Source: Papaver somniferum
Lineage: Eukaryota > Streptophyta > Magnoliopsida > Ranunculales > Papaveraceae
DNA length: 64,000 bases
NCBI RefSeq assembly: GCF_003573695.1
Contig: NW_020621936.1
Coordinates: 12,648,001-12,712,000 of the forward strand
Direction of reading: 5' to 3'
The position numbers and the translations under genes were made by a program. Under the pieces are notes generated by a model that did no database searches, had not been told where the DNA came from, and saw only the letters and a program-made list of their open reading frames with translations. Shown piece by piece: positions 34,486 to 47,289 of the stretch; within the stretch, counting starts at the first letter, position 1, and each line of letters begins with the position of its first letter.

Positions 34486-37400
34486 ATCTACCGATTAGGT
34501 TGGTATTTCTAAACACGACTATATTAGGATAATTTTTTTTTGTAAAGTCCCGAATGTACGATGGCCCAAAAATCAGAATTTGGGAAAAACTGATATTTTT
34601 CAAATTTTGAACTTGCAATAATCGGAAGTAAACTTAGTTACCCAAACTTCCGAATATGGGTTGTCTAACCTTCTATATTGGCCATTGGAACCACCAAGAG
34701 CCATGGCATGGTTTTTTTTGAACTTGTAATATTCGGAGGATAATTTTTTTTTCTAAAGTCCCGAATGTACGATGTCCCAAAAATCAGAATTTGGGAAAAA
34801 CTGATACTTTTCAAATTTTGAACTTGCAATAATCGGAAGTAAACTTAGTTACCCGAACTTCCGAATATGGGTTGTCTAACCTTCTATATTGGCCCTTGGA
34901 ACCACCTAGATCCACGGCATGGTTTGTTTTGAACTTGTAATATTCGGAGGATAATTTTTTTTTGTAAAGTCTCGAATGTACGATGGCCCAAAAATCAGAA
35001 TTTGGGAAAAACTGATACTTTTCAAATTTTGAACTTGCAATAATCGGAAGTAAACTTAGTTACCCAAACTTCCGAATATGGGTTGTCTAACCTTCTATAT
35101 TGGCCCTTGGAACCACCTAGAGCCATGGCATGGTTTGTTTTGAACTTGTAATATTCGGAGGATACTTTTTTTTGTAAAGTCCCGAATGTACGATGGCCCA
35201 AAAATCAGAATTTGGGAAAAACTGATACTTTTCAAATTTTGAACTTGCAATAATCGGAAGTAAACTTAGTTACCCGAACTTCCGAATATGGGTTGTCTAA
35301 CCTTCTATATTGGCCCTTGGAACCACCTAGAGCCATGGCATGGTTTGTTTTGAACTTGTAATATTCGGAGGATAATTTTTTTTGTAAAGTCCCGAATGTA
35401 CGATGGCCCAAAAATCAGAATTTGGGAAAAACTGATACTTTTCAAATTTTGAACTTGCAATAATCGGAAGTAAACTTAGTTACCCAAACTTCCGAATATG
35501 GGTTGTCTAACCTTCTATATTGGCCCTTGGAACCACCTAGAGCCATGGCATGGTTTGTTTTGAACTTGTAATATTCGGAGGATAATTTTTTTTGTAAAGT
35601 CCCGAATGTACGATGGCCCAAAAATCAGAATTTGGGAAAAACTGATACTTTTCAAATTTTGAACTTGCAATAATCGGAAGTAAACTTAGTTACCCAAACT
35701 TCCGAATATGGGTTGTCTACACCTTCTATATTGGCCCTTGGAACCACCTAGAGCCATGGCATGGTTTGTTTTGAACTTGTAATATTCGGAGGATAATTTT
35801 TTTTTGTAAAGTCCCGAATGTACGATGGCCCAAAAATCAGAATTTGGGAAAAACTGATACTTTTCAAATTTTGAACTTGCAATAATCGGAAGTAAACTTA
35901 GTTACCCAAACTTCCGAATATGGGTTGTCTAACCTTCTATATTGGCCCTTGGAACCACCTAGAGCCATGGCATGGTTTGTTTTGAACTTGTAATATTCGG
36001 AGGATAATTTTTTTTGTAAAGTCCCGAATGTACGATGGCCCAAAAATCAGAATTTGGGAAAAACTGATACTTTTCAAATTTTGAACTTGCAATAATCGGA
36101 AGTAAACTTAGTTACCCAAAACTTCCGAATATGGGTTGTCTAACCTTCTATATTGGCCCTTGGAACCACCTAGAGCCATGGCATGGTTTGTTTTGAACTT
36201 GTAATATTCGGAGGATAATTTTTTTTGTAAAGTCCCGAATGTACGATGGCCCAAAAATCAGAATTTGGGAAAAACTGATACTTTTCAAATTTTGAACTTG
36301 CAATAATCGGAAGTAAACTTAGTTACCCAAACTTCCGAATATGGGTTGTCTAACCTTCTATATTGGCCCTTGGAACCACCTAGAGCCATGGCATGGTTTG
36401 TTTTGAACTTGTAATATTCGGAGGATAATTTTTTTTGTAAAGTCCCGAATGTACGATGGCCCAAAAATCAGAATTTGGGAAAAACTGATACTTTTCAAAT
36501 TTTGAACTTGCAATAATCGGAAGTAAACTTAGTTACCCAAACTTCCGAATATGGGTTGTCTAACCTTCTATATTGGCCCTTGGAACCACCTAGAGCCATG
36601 GCATGGTTTGTTTTGAACTTGTAATATTCGGAGGATAATTTTTTTTTGTAAAGTCCCGAATGTACGATGGCCCAAAAATCAGAATTTGGGAAAAACTGAT
36701 ACTTTTCAAATTTTGAACTTGCAAATCGGAAGTAAACTTAGTTACCCAAACTTCCGAATATGGGTTGTCTAACCTTCTATATTGGCCCTTGGAACCACCT
36801 AGAGCCATGGCATGGTTTTTTTGAACTTGTAATATTCGGAGGATAATTTTTTTTTAAAGTCCCGAATGTACGATGGCCCAAAAATCAGAATTTGGGAAAA
36901 ACTGATACTTTTCAAATTTTGAACTTGCAATAATCGGAAGTAAACTTAGTTACCCAAACTTCCGAATATGGGTTGTCTAACCTTCTATATTGGCCCTTGG
37001 AACCACCTAGAGCCATGGCATGGTTTGTTTTGAACTTGTAATATTCGGAGGATAATTTTTTTTTGTAAAGTCCCGAATGTACGATGGCCCAAAAATCAGA
37101 ATTTGGGAAAAACTGATACTTTTCAAATTTTGAACTTGCAATAATCGGAAGTAAACTTAGTTACCCAAACTTCCGAATATGGGTTGTCTAACCTTCTATA
37201 TTGGCCCTTGGAACCACCTAGAGCCATGGCATGGTTTGTTTTGAACTTGTAATATTCGGAGGATAATTTTTTTTGTAAAGTCCCGAATGTACGATGGCCC
37301 AAAAATCAGAATTTGGGAAAAACTGATACTTTTCAAATTTTGAACTTGCAATAATCGGAAGTAAACTTAGTTACCCAAACTTCCGAATATGGGTTGTCTA

Positions 37401-40400
37401 ACCTTCTATATTGGCCCTTGGAACCACCTAGAGCCATGGCATGGTTTGTTTTGAACTTGTAATATTCGGAGGATAATTTTTTTTTGTAAAGTCCCGAATG
37501 TACGATGGCCCAAAAATCAGAATTTGGGAAAAACTGATACTTTTCAAATTTTGAACTTGCAATAATCGGAAGTAAACTTAGTTACCCAAACTTCCGAATA
37601 TGGGTTGTCTAACCTTCTATATTGGCCCTTGGAACCACCTAGAGCCATGGCATGGTTTGTTTTGAACTTGTAATATTCGGAGGATAATTTTTTTTGTAAA
37701 GTCCCGAATGTACGATGGCCCAAAAATCAGAATTTGGGAAAAACTGATACTTTTCAAATTTTGAACTTGCAATAATCGGAAGTAAACTTAGTTACCCAAA
37801 CTTCCGAATATGGGTTGTCTAACCTTCTATATTGGCCCTTGGAACCACCTAGAGCCATGGCATGGTTTGTTTTGAACTTGTAATATTCGGAGGATAATTT
37901 TTTTTGTAAAGTCCCGAATGTACGATGGCCCAAAAATCAGAATTTGGGAAAAACTGATACTTTTCAAATTTTGAACTTGCAATAATCGGAAGTAAACTTA
38001 GTTACCCAAACTTCCGAATATGGGTTGTCTAACCTTCTATATTGGCCCTTGGAACCACCTAGAGCCATGGCATGGTTTGTTTTGAACTTGTAATATTCGG
38101 AGGATAATTTTTTTTGTAAAGTCCCGAATGTACGATGGCCCAAAAATCAGAATTTGGGAAAAACTGATACTTTTCAAATTTTGAACTTGCAATAATCGGA
38201 AGTAAACTTAGTTACCCAAACTTCCGAATATGGGTTGTCTAACCTTCTATATTGGCCCTTGGAACCACCTAGAGCCATGGCATGGTTTGTTTTGAACTTG
38301 TAATATTCGGAGGATAATTTTTTTTGTAAAGTCCCGAATGTACGATGGCCCAAAAATCAGAATTTGGGAAAAACTGATACTTTTCAAATTTTGAACTTGC
38401 AATAATCGGAAGTAAACTTAGTTACCCAAACTTCCGAATATGGGTTGTCTAACCTTCTATATTGGCCCTTGGAACCACCTAGAGCCATGGCATGGTTTGT
38501 TTTGAACTTGTAATATTCGGAGGATAATTTTTTTTGTAAAGTCCCGAATGTACGATGGCCCAAAAATCAGAATTTGGGAAAAACTGATACTTTTCAAATT
38601 TTGAACTTGCAATAATCGGAAGTAAACTTAGTTACCCAAACTTCCGAATATGGGTTGTCTAACCTTCTATATTGGCCCTTGGAACCACCTAGAGCCATGG
38701 CATGGTTTGTTTTGAACTTGTAATATTCGGAGGATAATTTTTTTTGTAAAGTCCCGAATGTACGATGGCCCAAAAATCAGAATTTGGGAAAAACTGATAC
38801 TTTTCAAATTTTGAACTTGCAATAATCGGAAGTAAACTTAGTTACCCAAACTTCCGAATATGGGTTGTCTAACCTTCTATATTGGCCCTTGGAACCACCT
38901 AGAGCCATGGCATGGTTTGTTTTGAACTTGTAATATTCGGAGGATAATTTTTTTTGTAAAGTCCCGAATGTACGATGGCCCAAAAATCAGAATTTGGGAA
39001 AAACTGATACTTTTCAAATTTTGAACTTGCAATAATCGGAAGTAAACTTAGTTACCCAAACTTCCGAATATGGGTTGTCTAACCTTCTATATTGGCCCTT
39101 GGAACCACCTAGAGCCATGGCATGGTTTGTTTTGAACTTGTAATATTCGGAGGATAATTTTTTTTGTAAAGTCCCGAATGTACGATGGCCCAAAAATCAG
39201 AATTTGGGAAAAACTGATACTTTTCAAATTTTGAACTTGCAATAATCGGAAGTAAACTTAGTTACCCAAACTTCCGAATATGGGTTGTCTAACCTTCTAT
39301 ATTGGCCCTTGGAACCACCTAGAGCCATGGCATGGTTTGTTTTGAACTTGTAATATTCGGAGGATAATTTTTTTTGTAAAGTCCCGAATGTACGATGGCC
39401 CAAAAATCAGAATTTGGGAAAAACTGATACTTTTCAAATTTTGAACTTGCAATAATCGGAAGTAAACTTAGTTACCCAAACTTCCGAATATGGGTTGTCT
39501 AACCTTCTATATTGGCCCTTGGAACCACCTAGAGCCATGGCATGGTTTGTTTTGAACTTGTAATATTCGGAGGATAATTTTTTTTGTAAAGTCCCGAATG
39601 TACGATGGCCCAAAAATCAGAATTTGGGAAAAACTGATACTTTTCAAATTTTGAACTTGCAATAATCGGAAGTAAACTTAGTTACCCAAACTTCCGAATA
39701 TGGGTTGTCTAACCTTCTATATTGGCCCTTGGAACCACCTAGAGCCATGGCATGGTTTGTTTTGAACTTGTAATATTCGGAGGATAATTTTTTTTGTAAA
39801 GTCCCGAATGTACGATGGCCCAAAAATCAGAATTTGGGAAAAACTGATACTTTTCAAATTTTGAACTTGCAATAATCGGAAGTAAACTTAGTTACCCAAA
39901 CTTCCGAATATGGGTTGTCTAACCTTCTATATTGGCCCTTGGAACCACCTAGAGCCATGGCATGGTTTGTTTTGAACTTGTAATATTCGGAGGATAATTT
40001 TTTTTGTAAAGTCCCGAATGTACGATGGCCCAAAAATCAGAATTTGGGAAAAACTGATACTTTTCAAATTTTGAACTTGCAATAATCGGAAGTAAACTTA
40101 GTTACCCAAACTTCCGAATATGGGTTGTCTAACCTTCTATATTGGCCATTGAACCACCTAGAGCCATGGCATGGTTTGTTTTGAACTTGTAATATTCGGA
40201 GGATAATTTTTTTTGTAAAGTCCCGAATGTACGATGGCCCAAAAATCAGAATTTGGGAAAAACTGATACTTTTCAAATTTTGAACTTGCAATAATCGGAA
40301 GTAAACTTAGTTACCCAAACTTCCGAATATGGGTTGTCTAACCTTCTATATTGGCCCTTGGAACCACCTAGAGCCATGGCATGGTTTGTTTTGAACTTGT

Positions 40401-43400
40401 AATATTCGGAGGATAATTTTTTTTGTAAAGTCCCGAATGTACGATGGCCCAAAAATCAGAATTTGGGAAAAACTGATACTTTTCAAATTTTGAACTTGCA
40501 ATAATCGGAAGTAAACTTAGTTACCCAAACTTCCGAATATGGGTTGTCTAACCTTCTATATTGGCCCTTGGAACCACCTAGAGCCATGGCATGGTTTGTT
40601 TTGAACTTGTAATATTCGGAGGATAATTTTTTTTGTAAAGTCCCGAATGTACGATGGCCCAAAAATCAGAATTTGGGAAAAACTGATACTTTTCAAATTT
40701 TGAACTTGCAATAATCGGAAGTAAACTTAGTTACCCAAACTTCCGAATATGGGTTGTCTAACCTTCTATATTGGCCCTTGGAACCACCTAGAGCCATGGC
40801 ATGGTTTGTTTTGAACTTGTAATATTCGGAGGATAATTTTTTTTTAAAGTCCCGAATGTACGATGGCCCAAAAATCAGAATTTGGGAAAAACTGATACTT
40901 TTCAAATTTTGAACTTGCAATAATCGGAAGTAAACTTAGTTACCCAAACTTCCGAATATGGGTTGTCTAACCTTCTATATTGGCCCTTGGAACCACCTAG
41001 AGCCATGGCATGGTTTGTTTTGAACTTGTAATATTCGGAGGATAATTTTTTTTGTAAAGTCCCGAATGTACGATGGCCCAAAAATCAGAATTTGGGAAAA
41101 ACTGATACTTTTCAAATTTTGAACTTGCAATAATCGGAAGTAAACTTAGTTACCCAAACTTCCGAATATGGGTTGTCTAACCTTCTATATTGGCCCTTGG
41201 AACCACCTAGAGCCATGGCATGGTTTGTTTTGAACTTGTAATATTCGGAGGATAATTTTTTTTGTAAAGTCCCGAATGTACGATGGCCCAAAAATCAGAA
41301 TTTGGGAAAAACTGATACTTTTCAAATTTTGAACTTGCAATAATCGGAAGTAAACTTAGTTACCCAAACTTCCGAATATGGGTTGTCTAACCTTCTATAT
41401 TGGCCCTTGGAACCACCTAGAGCCATGGCATGGTTTGTTTTGAACTTGTAATATTCGGAGGATAATTTTTTTTGTAAAGTCCCGAATGTACGATGGCCCA
41501 AAAATCAGAATTTGGGAAAAACTGATACTTTTCAAATTTTGAACTTGCAATAATCGGAAGTAAACTTAGTTACCCAAACTTCCGAATATGGGTTGTCTAA
41601 CCTTCTATATTGGCCCTTGGAACCACCTAGAGCCATGGCATGGTTTGTTTTGAACTTGTAATATTCGGAGGATAATTTTTTTTTGTAAAGTCCCGAATGT
41701 ACGATGGCCCAAAAATCAGAATTTGGGAAAAACTGATACTTTTCAAATTTTGAACTTGCAATAATCGGAAGTAAACTTAGTTACCCAAACTTCCGAATAT
41801 GGGTTGTCTAACCTTCTATATTGGCCCTTGGAACCACCTAGAGCCATGGCATGGTTTGTTTTGAACTTGTAATATTCGGAGGATAATTTTTTTTGTAAAG
41901 TCCCGAATGTACGATGGCCCAAAAATCAGAATTTGGGAAAAACTGATACTTTTCAAATTTTGAACTTGCAATAATCGGAAGTAAACTTAGTTACCCAAAC
42001 TTCCGAATATGGGTTGTCTAACCTTCTATATTGGCCCTTGGAACCACCTAGAGCCATGGCATGGTTTGTTTTGAACTTGTAATATTCGGAGGATAATTTT
42101 TTTTGTAAAGTCCCGAATGTACGATGGCCCAAAAATCAGAATTTGGGAAAAACTGATACTTTTCAAATTTTGAACTTGCAATAATCGGAAGTAAACTTAG
42201 TTACCCAAACTTCCGAATATGGGTTGTCTAACCTTCTATATTGGCCCTTGGAACCACCTAGAGCCATGGCATGGTTTGTTTTGAACTTGTAATATTCGGA
42301 GGATAATTTTTTTTGTAAAGTCCCGAATGTACGATGGCCCAAAAATCAGAATTTGGGAAAAACTGATACTTTTCAAATTTTGAACTTGCAATAATCGGAA
42401 GTAAACTTAGTTACCCAAACTTCCGAATATGGGTTGTCTAACCTTCTATATTGGCCCTTGGAACCACCTAGAGCCATGGCATGGTTTGTTTTGAACTTGT
42501 AATATTCGGAGGATAATTTTTTTTTGTAAAGTCCCGAATGTACGATGGCCCAAAAATCAAATTTGGGAAAAACTGATACTTTTCAAATTTTGAACTTGCA
42601 ATAATCGGAAGTAAACTTAGTTACCCAAACTTCCGAATATGGGTTGTCTAACCTTCTATATTGGCCCTTGGAACCACCTAGAGCCATGGCATGGTTTGTT
42701 TTGAACTTGTAATATTCGGAGGATAATTTTTTTTGTAAAGTCCCGAATGTACGATGGCCCAAAAATCAGAATTTGGGAAAAACTGATACTTTTCAAATTT
42801 TGAACTTGCAATAATCGGAAGTAAACTTAGTTACCCAAACTTCCGAATATGGGTTGTCTAACCTTCTATATTGGCCCTTGGAACCACCTAGAGCCATGGC
42901 ATGGTTTGTTTTGAACTTGTAATATTCGGAGGATAATTTTTTTTGTAAAGTCCGAATGTACGATGGCCCAAAAATCAGAATTTGGGAAAAACTGATACTT
43001 TTCAAATTTTGAACTTGCAATAATCGGAAGTAAACTTAGTTACCCAAACTTCCGAATATGGGTTGTCTAACCTTCTATATTGGCCCTTGGAACCACCTAG
43101 AGCCATGGCATGGTTTGTTTTGAACTTGTAATATTCGGAGGATAATTTTTTTGTAAAGTCCCGAATGTACGATGGCCCAAAAATCAGAATTTGGGAAAAA
43201 CTGATACTTTTCAAATTTTGAACTTGCAATAATCGGAAGTAAACTTAGTTACCCAAACTTCCGAATATGGGTTGTCTAACCTTCTATATTGGCCCTTGGA
43301 ACCACCTAGAGCCATGGCATGGTTTGTTTTGAACTTGTAATATTCGGAGGATAATTTTTTTTGTAAAGTCCCGAATGTACGATGGCCCAAAAATCAGAAT

Positions 43401-43475
43401 TTGGGAAAAACTGATACTTTTCAAATTGGAAACTTGCAATAATCGGAAGTAACTTAGTTTCCCAAACTTCCGAAT
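34486..43475 (+). repeat. 210-bp satellite, about 42 copies, inside element A
   Basis: Period is 210 bp (209-211, varying with a T7-T9 run). Interior units between about 37.4 and 40.1 kb look identical over many consecutive copies, while the first units and the last are diverged, as expected from unequal exchange. Each unit has four motif sites in alternating orientation: ATTCGGAGGATAA, then TCCCGAATGT, then AATCGGAAGTAAAC, then ACTTCCGAATAT. AATCGGAAGT and ACTTCCGAAT can pair. It also holds the palindrome GCCATGGC. Weak open frames of 60-86 codons on the minus strand are produced by the repeat and are not genes. Confidence 0.97.
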
Positions 43476-43941
43476 GTACAACACAAATCATTGTCATTTA
43501 TCTGCTCTTCTTTACTTTACGACCGTGACTACCTCCCAGTCCTGCACGACACGGGTTTGAGCACCTTCAGTTGGAGCACCTTCAGCGCTCGATGAAGCTC
43601 GAGTTCTTTTACCCGTCTTTGATACTGCCACCTTGGGCGGATGCCTCTTCGTGACTTTCTCCCCAAACTGGGCAGCATAATCTTCGTTATCCATATTATC
43701 AACTAGGTCTCTAGCCTCTTTGATCTTCTCAGCTGGCATGGGATCTCCGCTCTTCAGGCATGCAGTTAACATTTTGGAAACACGCTTGAACTATTCACCT
43801 GTTTTTTATACGTAATGACATATCATCAAACGGTAATTACCTAAGATTTATAGGAATAATATAAAATGAACAAAATATAAGAACATGCACCAGTCTATCA
43901 TAACCAGTTGGTTTGTCTTTGATGATACAATTATAACTTGA

Positions 43942-43966
43942 CCCCCCCCCCCCCCCCCCCCCCCCC
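43942..43966 (+). repeat. Run of 25 C
   Basis: On the PMD coding strand this is a G25 run near the end of exon 3. The exact length may be a sequencing or assembly artefact. Confidence 0.9.
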
Positions 43967-44582
43967 GCAGTAGTGTTGGATTTGATTTCACGGATAACCA
44001 AAGGATGTGATACGTTGTTATACCAACTCATATAGTCTGGAGAATTTTCATCACCTCGGGTGGTTCGTCTACCAGTGTCGATAATGAAGTCATTCCTCTT
44101 ATCCCAGTTATCAAGAACGGTAGGTGGGCCTGTGTGAACAATCGTGAGATTATCACCACTAGAAGAGCACAACTCCAACTCCAATTTGTAGTAATCCCCC
44201 ATTTTCTCCACAGGTTGATGTTGTATATACCCGTGTTGTCGCATCACCCTAGATGGGTTATACATCACATATCATGTGGGGTGCCACAATGGTCCAAAAT
44301 AAAGGGACAAGTCCGACCGAACATTTATATGCCCACTGGCTCGATCTTCCTTGAATGGATCAAAGCATACGTCCGAGGCCTTCAATTGGTCCAAAATCTC
44401 CCTCATGCGAATCAACTGCTGCTCTTTTGTCCTAGAACGGTTGTCTTCAAATATATACTTTGTTCCTCTAGGAGTACCTTTGCACCACCCCGGGTTCTCT
44501 CCGGCCAACTTCAGGATAGAGAAGTGGTCATAGATCCATGCCTATATACATAAGAAACCAAGTTTTAGTAAATAGATTGTGT

Positions 44583-45060
44583 ATATTCGGTAGTAATTTC
44601 CAAACATTATTTCCGATTATATATAATCGGAAATAAAACTGAGTACCTATCCACCGAATACCCAACATTCGGAAATAGATATGGATCATTTCCTAATGAA
44701 TATGCGTCATTTGAAGTTCAGTAACCTATAGTTTTTCTGGCCTGTATATTCGGTAGTAATGTCAAAAGAATATTTCCGATTATATATAATCGGAAATAAA
44801 ACTAAGTACCTAGCCACCGAATAACCAACATTCGGAAAAAGAGATGGATCATTTCCTACCGAATATGCGTCATTTGGAGTTCAGTAACCTATAGTTTTTC
44901 TGGCCTGTATATTCGGTTCTAATATCAAAAGAATATTTCCGATTATATATAATCGGAAAACAAAATAAGTACCTAGCCACCGAATAACCAACATTCGGAA
45001 AAAGAGATGGATCATTTCCTACCGAATATGCGTCATTTGGAGTTATGAATATGCATCATA
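44583..45060 (-). repeat. Three ~163-bp tandem units in PMD intron 2
   Basis: Units start at TATATTCGGTAGTAAT near 44583, 44745 and 44908. Each contains a perfect 24-bp palindrome made of TTTCCGATTATA and its complement TATAATCGGAAA (third copy with a small change at its edge). They also carry CACCGAATA, ACATTCGGAAA and TACCGAATATGCGTC, so the alternating-motif pattern continues here. Confidence 0.9.
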
Positions 45061-46069
45061 TGTATTGTCTACCGAATAACTATAGAGTGAGTTATAGAGT
45101 TAAAGAAAAAACCTGCAATAGAGCCACGTTCCCGGCAACTTGGCAGGTTCCTAGCCTCGAAGCCTTTCTCAACTCTTCCATCAAGAATGCCAGGCATGCC
45201 GTTCCCCAAGAATAGTCACCGACTTCATGGAGAGGATCCAAAAGTTGTATAAGGTTGGCGTCGATCCGGTTGCCAGAAGTATTGGGGAATATGACACATC
45301 CCAATACACAAAGGAGATATGCGGTGGCAGCGTGGTTCACTTGCTCATCAGTTAACGTTTCATTCTTTTCCTTCTCCAAGGTGCCTCGGAACATATTCAT
45401 CAAAGCTGTAATGTTGATCTGTCTTGTTCTGTAACTTGCATGCATCCTAAACTCTGCTGTTGTTCTCTCTTCATCCCAACCTAAGCACTTTTTAGTTAGA
45501 GCATAAAGTTGTGCCCAACTTAACTGCTTTGTGTAGTTAAACTTCACAGCTGTGCCTTGGTCGGGATTGTGCCTTCTGGCCCATGAGTCTTTGTATCCAA
45601 ATGTCAATTTTCCTCCATCCGCCGGTAGCCCAAGGATTATGCCTGCTGGAATACCCTTCTTCTTCAAGTGCTGAGGGACAAGATGTGATGCTTTCTTAGA
45701 AATATCCTTCTTTACACCATCTTTTCCTTTTTTGGATTTTTGGGTACCACTTGGTTGTCCTTCTTCTTCTACTCTTGGCACTGGATCAACTGGTTCAATT
45801 TCATGGTGGGGTGTAACTTGTGGAGCAGTTGGTTCTGCACTTTGTTGAGCGGCTTGTTCAACACTTGGTTGCACCCTTGTTCACTGCCTTGTTGTTCTAC
45901 ACTTTGTTCAGCACTTGGTTGCACTCCTTGTTGACTACTTTGTTCTTGTAATCTTTGTTGAGCACTTGAATTATCTTTGGCACTCCTTTCCCTCCTAGCC
46001 CTAGTTGTCACTTTCTTCCTCCTTCCTCGACTTTGTTTAAACAACAAAGAAAGGAACAATATTTACAAA

Positions 46070-46460
46070 CTATACAATCGGAAGACAAAGTATGGAAATA
46101 TAACCCGAATGTACACATTCGGACGTAAAAAGACACATATTGTTCCCGAATACAAAACAATCGAAAGTTAACTAAACATATTTACAACCGAATATGCATC
46201 AATTGGAGTTCAGAAGCTCTAAATTTTTCATCCTACACAATCGGAAGAAAAAGTACAAAACTATAACCTGAATAAACAAATTCGGTAGTAAGAAGACACA
46301 TATTTTTCCCGAATAAAAAACAATCGGAATATAACTAAACATGTTTACAACCGAATATTCATCAACTGGAGTTCAGAAACTCTAAAATTTTATCCTACAC
46401 AATCGGAGGTATAAACATTATATTGTCTTCCGAATAAATACTGGCCCCAAAATGGGATTT
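46070..46460 (-). repeat. ~160-bp tandem units in PMD intron 1
   Basis: Two and a half copies, starting CAATCGGAAGA near 46077, 46237 and 46398. The stretch GGAGTTCAGAA links them to the intron-2 repeats, which have GGAGTTCAGTAACC. Confidence 0.8.
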
Positions 46461-46489
46461 TTCCTATATCAGAAATTTTGAGATTTTTT

Positions 46490-46491
<2 letters not shown>

Positions 46492-46522
<31 letters not shown>
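46492..46522. repeat. TA microsatellite
   Basis: About 15 AT dinucleotides in PMD intron 1, directly followed by TATTCGGTAG. Confidence 0.95.
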
Positions 46523-46525
<3 letters not shown>

Positions 46526-47289
46526 GGTAGTGAGTGTACTTCCGAATACTGTGTGTCTACTTAAATATATTCGGGAGCCAAAAAATTCATTAAACTACCG
46601 ATTATTACCAGTTTGTATCCAGGAAGATATGGCCAACAATATTCGGCTGATAACCATCAAATATTTCTCCCGAATACTGTCGATGTTCTTGAGAAATGAA
46701 GAACAAGACTACATTCGGAAGTAAATAAGCATGAATATCGCCCGAATCTGGATAAATAACCGAAAACCCTTGAAAAAAATTTTCTCGATTCGTCGAATTA
46801 AAGCGAAATAAACCCCAAAAATGATAGATTCTTACCTAATTGGGGCCATTTGAAGTTGACGAAGTGTTTGACTATCGGAATCGCAACCACCGACTACATC
46901 GACGGGTACTTCTTCTTCGCGTTCTTCTTCATTTGCAGCAACAATTTCTTTATTTCTTGCTAAAATCCCAATCTTTGGATCGATACCCCGAGCAACGTTT
47001 TTGGTTCTAGGTCTATGGGTTTTATTTCCCTTATCCATTGTTTTAAAAACGAATCAACGATGTTTTGATTTTACGATTCGCGGCGATGTTTCGGTTGAAC
47101 ACAAGAACGAGGGAAAGTTTTTTTTTCTTCCACAATCGGAAGATAATATGAAACTGAAAGAAGAAGAGTTGAAATGAGTAGAATTTTTTTTGATTTGGTT
47201 TTTATACAATTTTACCAGAAGGGCATTTATGTAACTTCAATATCATATAGGGTACCCCTTAACTAGAGTCTTTGGCTGGGTATAAATTG

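Larger units (their letters stand above)
43512..47038 (-). pseudogene. Plant mobile domain (PMD/MAIN-like) gene carried by element A, broken
   Basis: Four exons: 47038-46836, 46030-45113, 44541 to about 43930, and 43798-43512. Borders seen: ATTAG|GTAAG, ACAAAG|T, TTGCAG|GTTTT, TATATAG|GCATGG and AAACAG|GTG. Exon 1 is basic then acidic (MDKGNKTHRPRTKNV). Exon 2 begins Gln/Ser-rich and then has the PMD core (ALMNMFRGTL, HAATAYLLCVLGCVIFPN, GDYSWGTACLAFLMEELRKA). Exon 3 gives AWIYDHFSILK, SDLSLYFGPLWHPT and YNPSRVMRQHGYIQH. Defects: a frameshift near 45880, TGA at 44274-44272, and TAG at 43793-43791. PMDs occur in host silencing factors (MAIN/MAIL1) and in transposons. Here it likely served the element, but is now decaying while the transposase frame stays open. 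Confidence 0.8.

Noticed and set aside
34486..43475. CRISPR-like array
   Set aside because: Units are full 210-bp tandem copies without variable spacers, in a plant genome.
34486..43475. Centromeric satellite
   Set aside because: The array lies inside a TIR-bounded element between two element genes, close to a single-copy receptor gene.
36590..43497. Minus-strand open frames of 60-86 codons in the satellite
   Set aside because: They repeat with the 210-bp unit and open or close with single-base length changes in the T run; they are products of the repeat, not genes.
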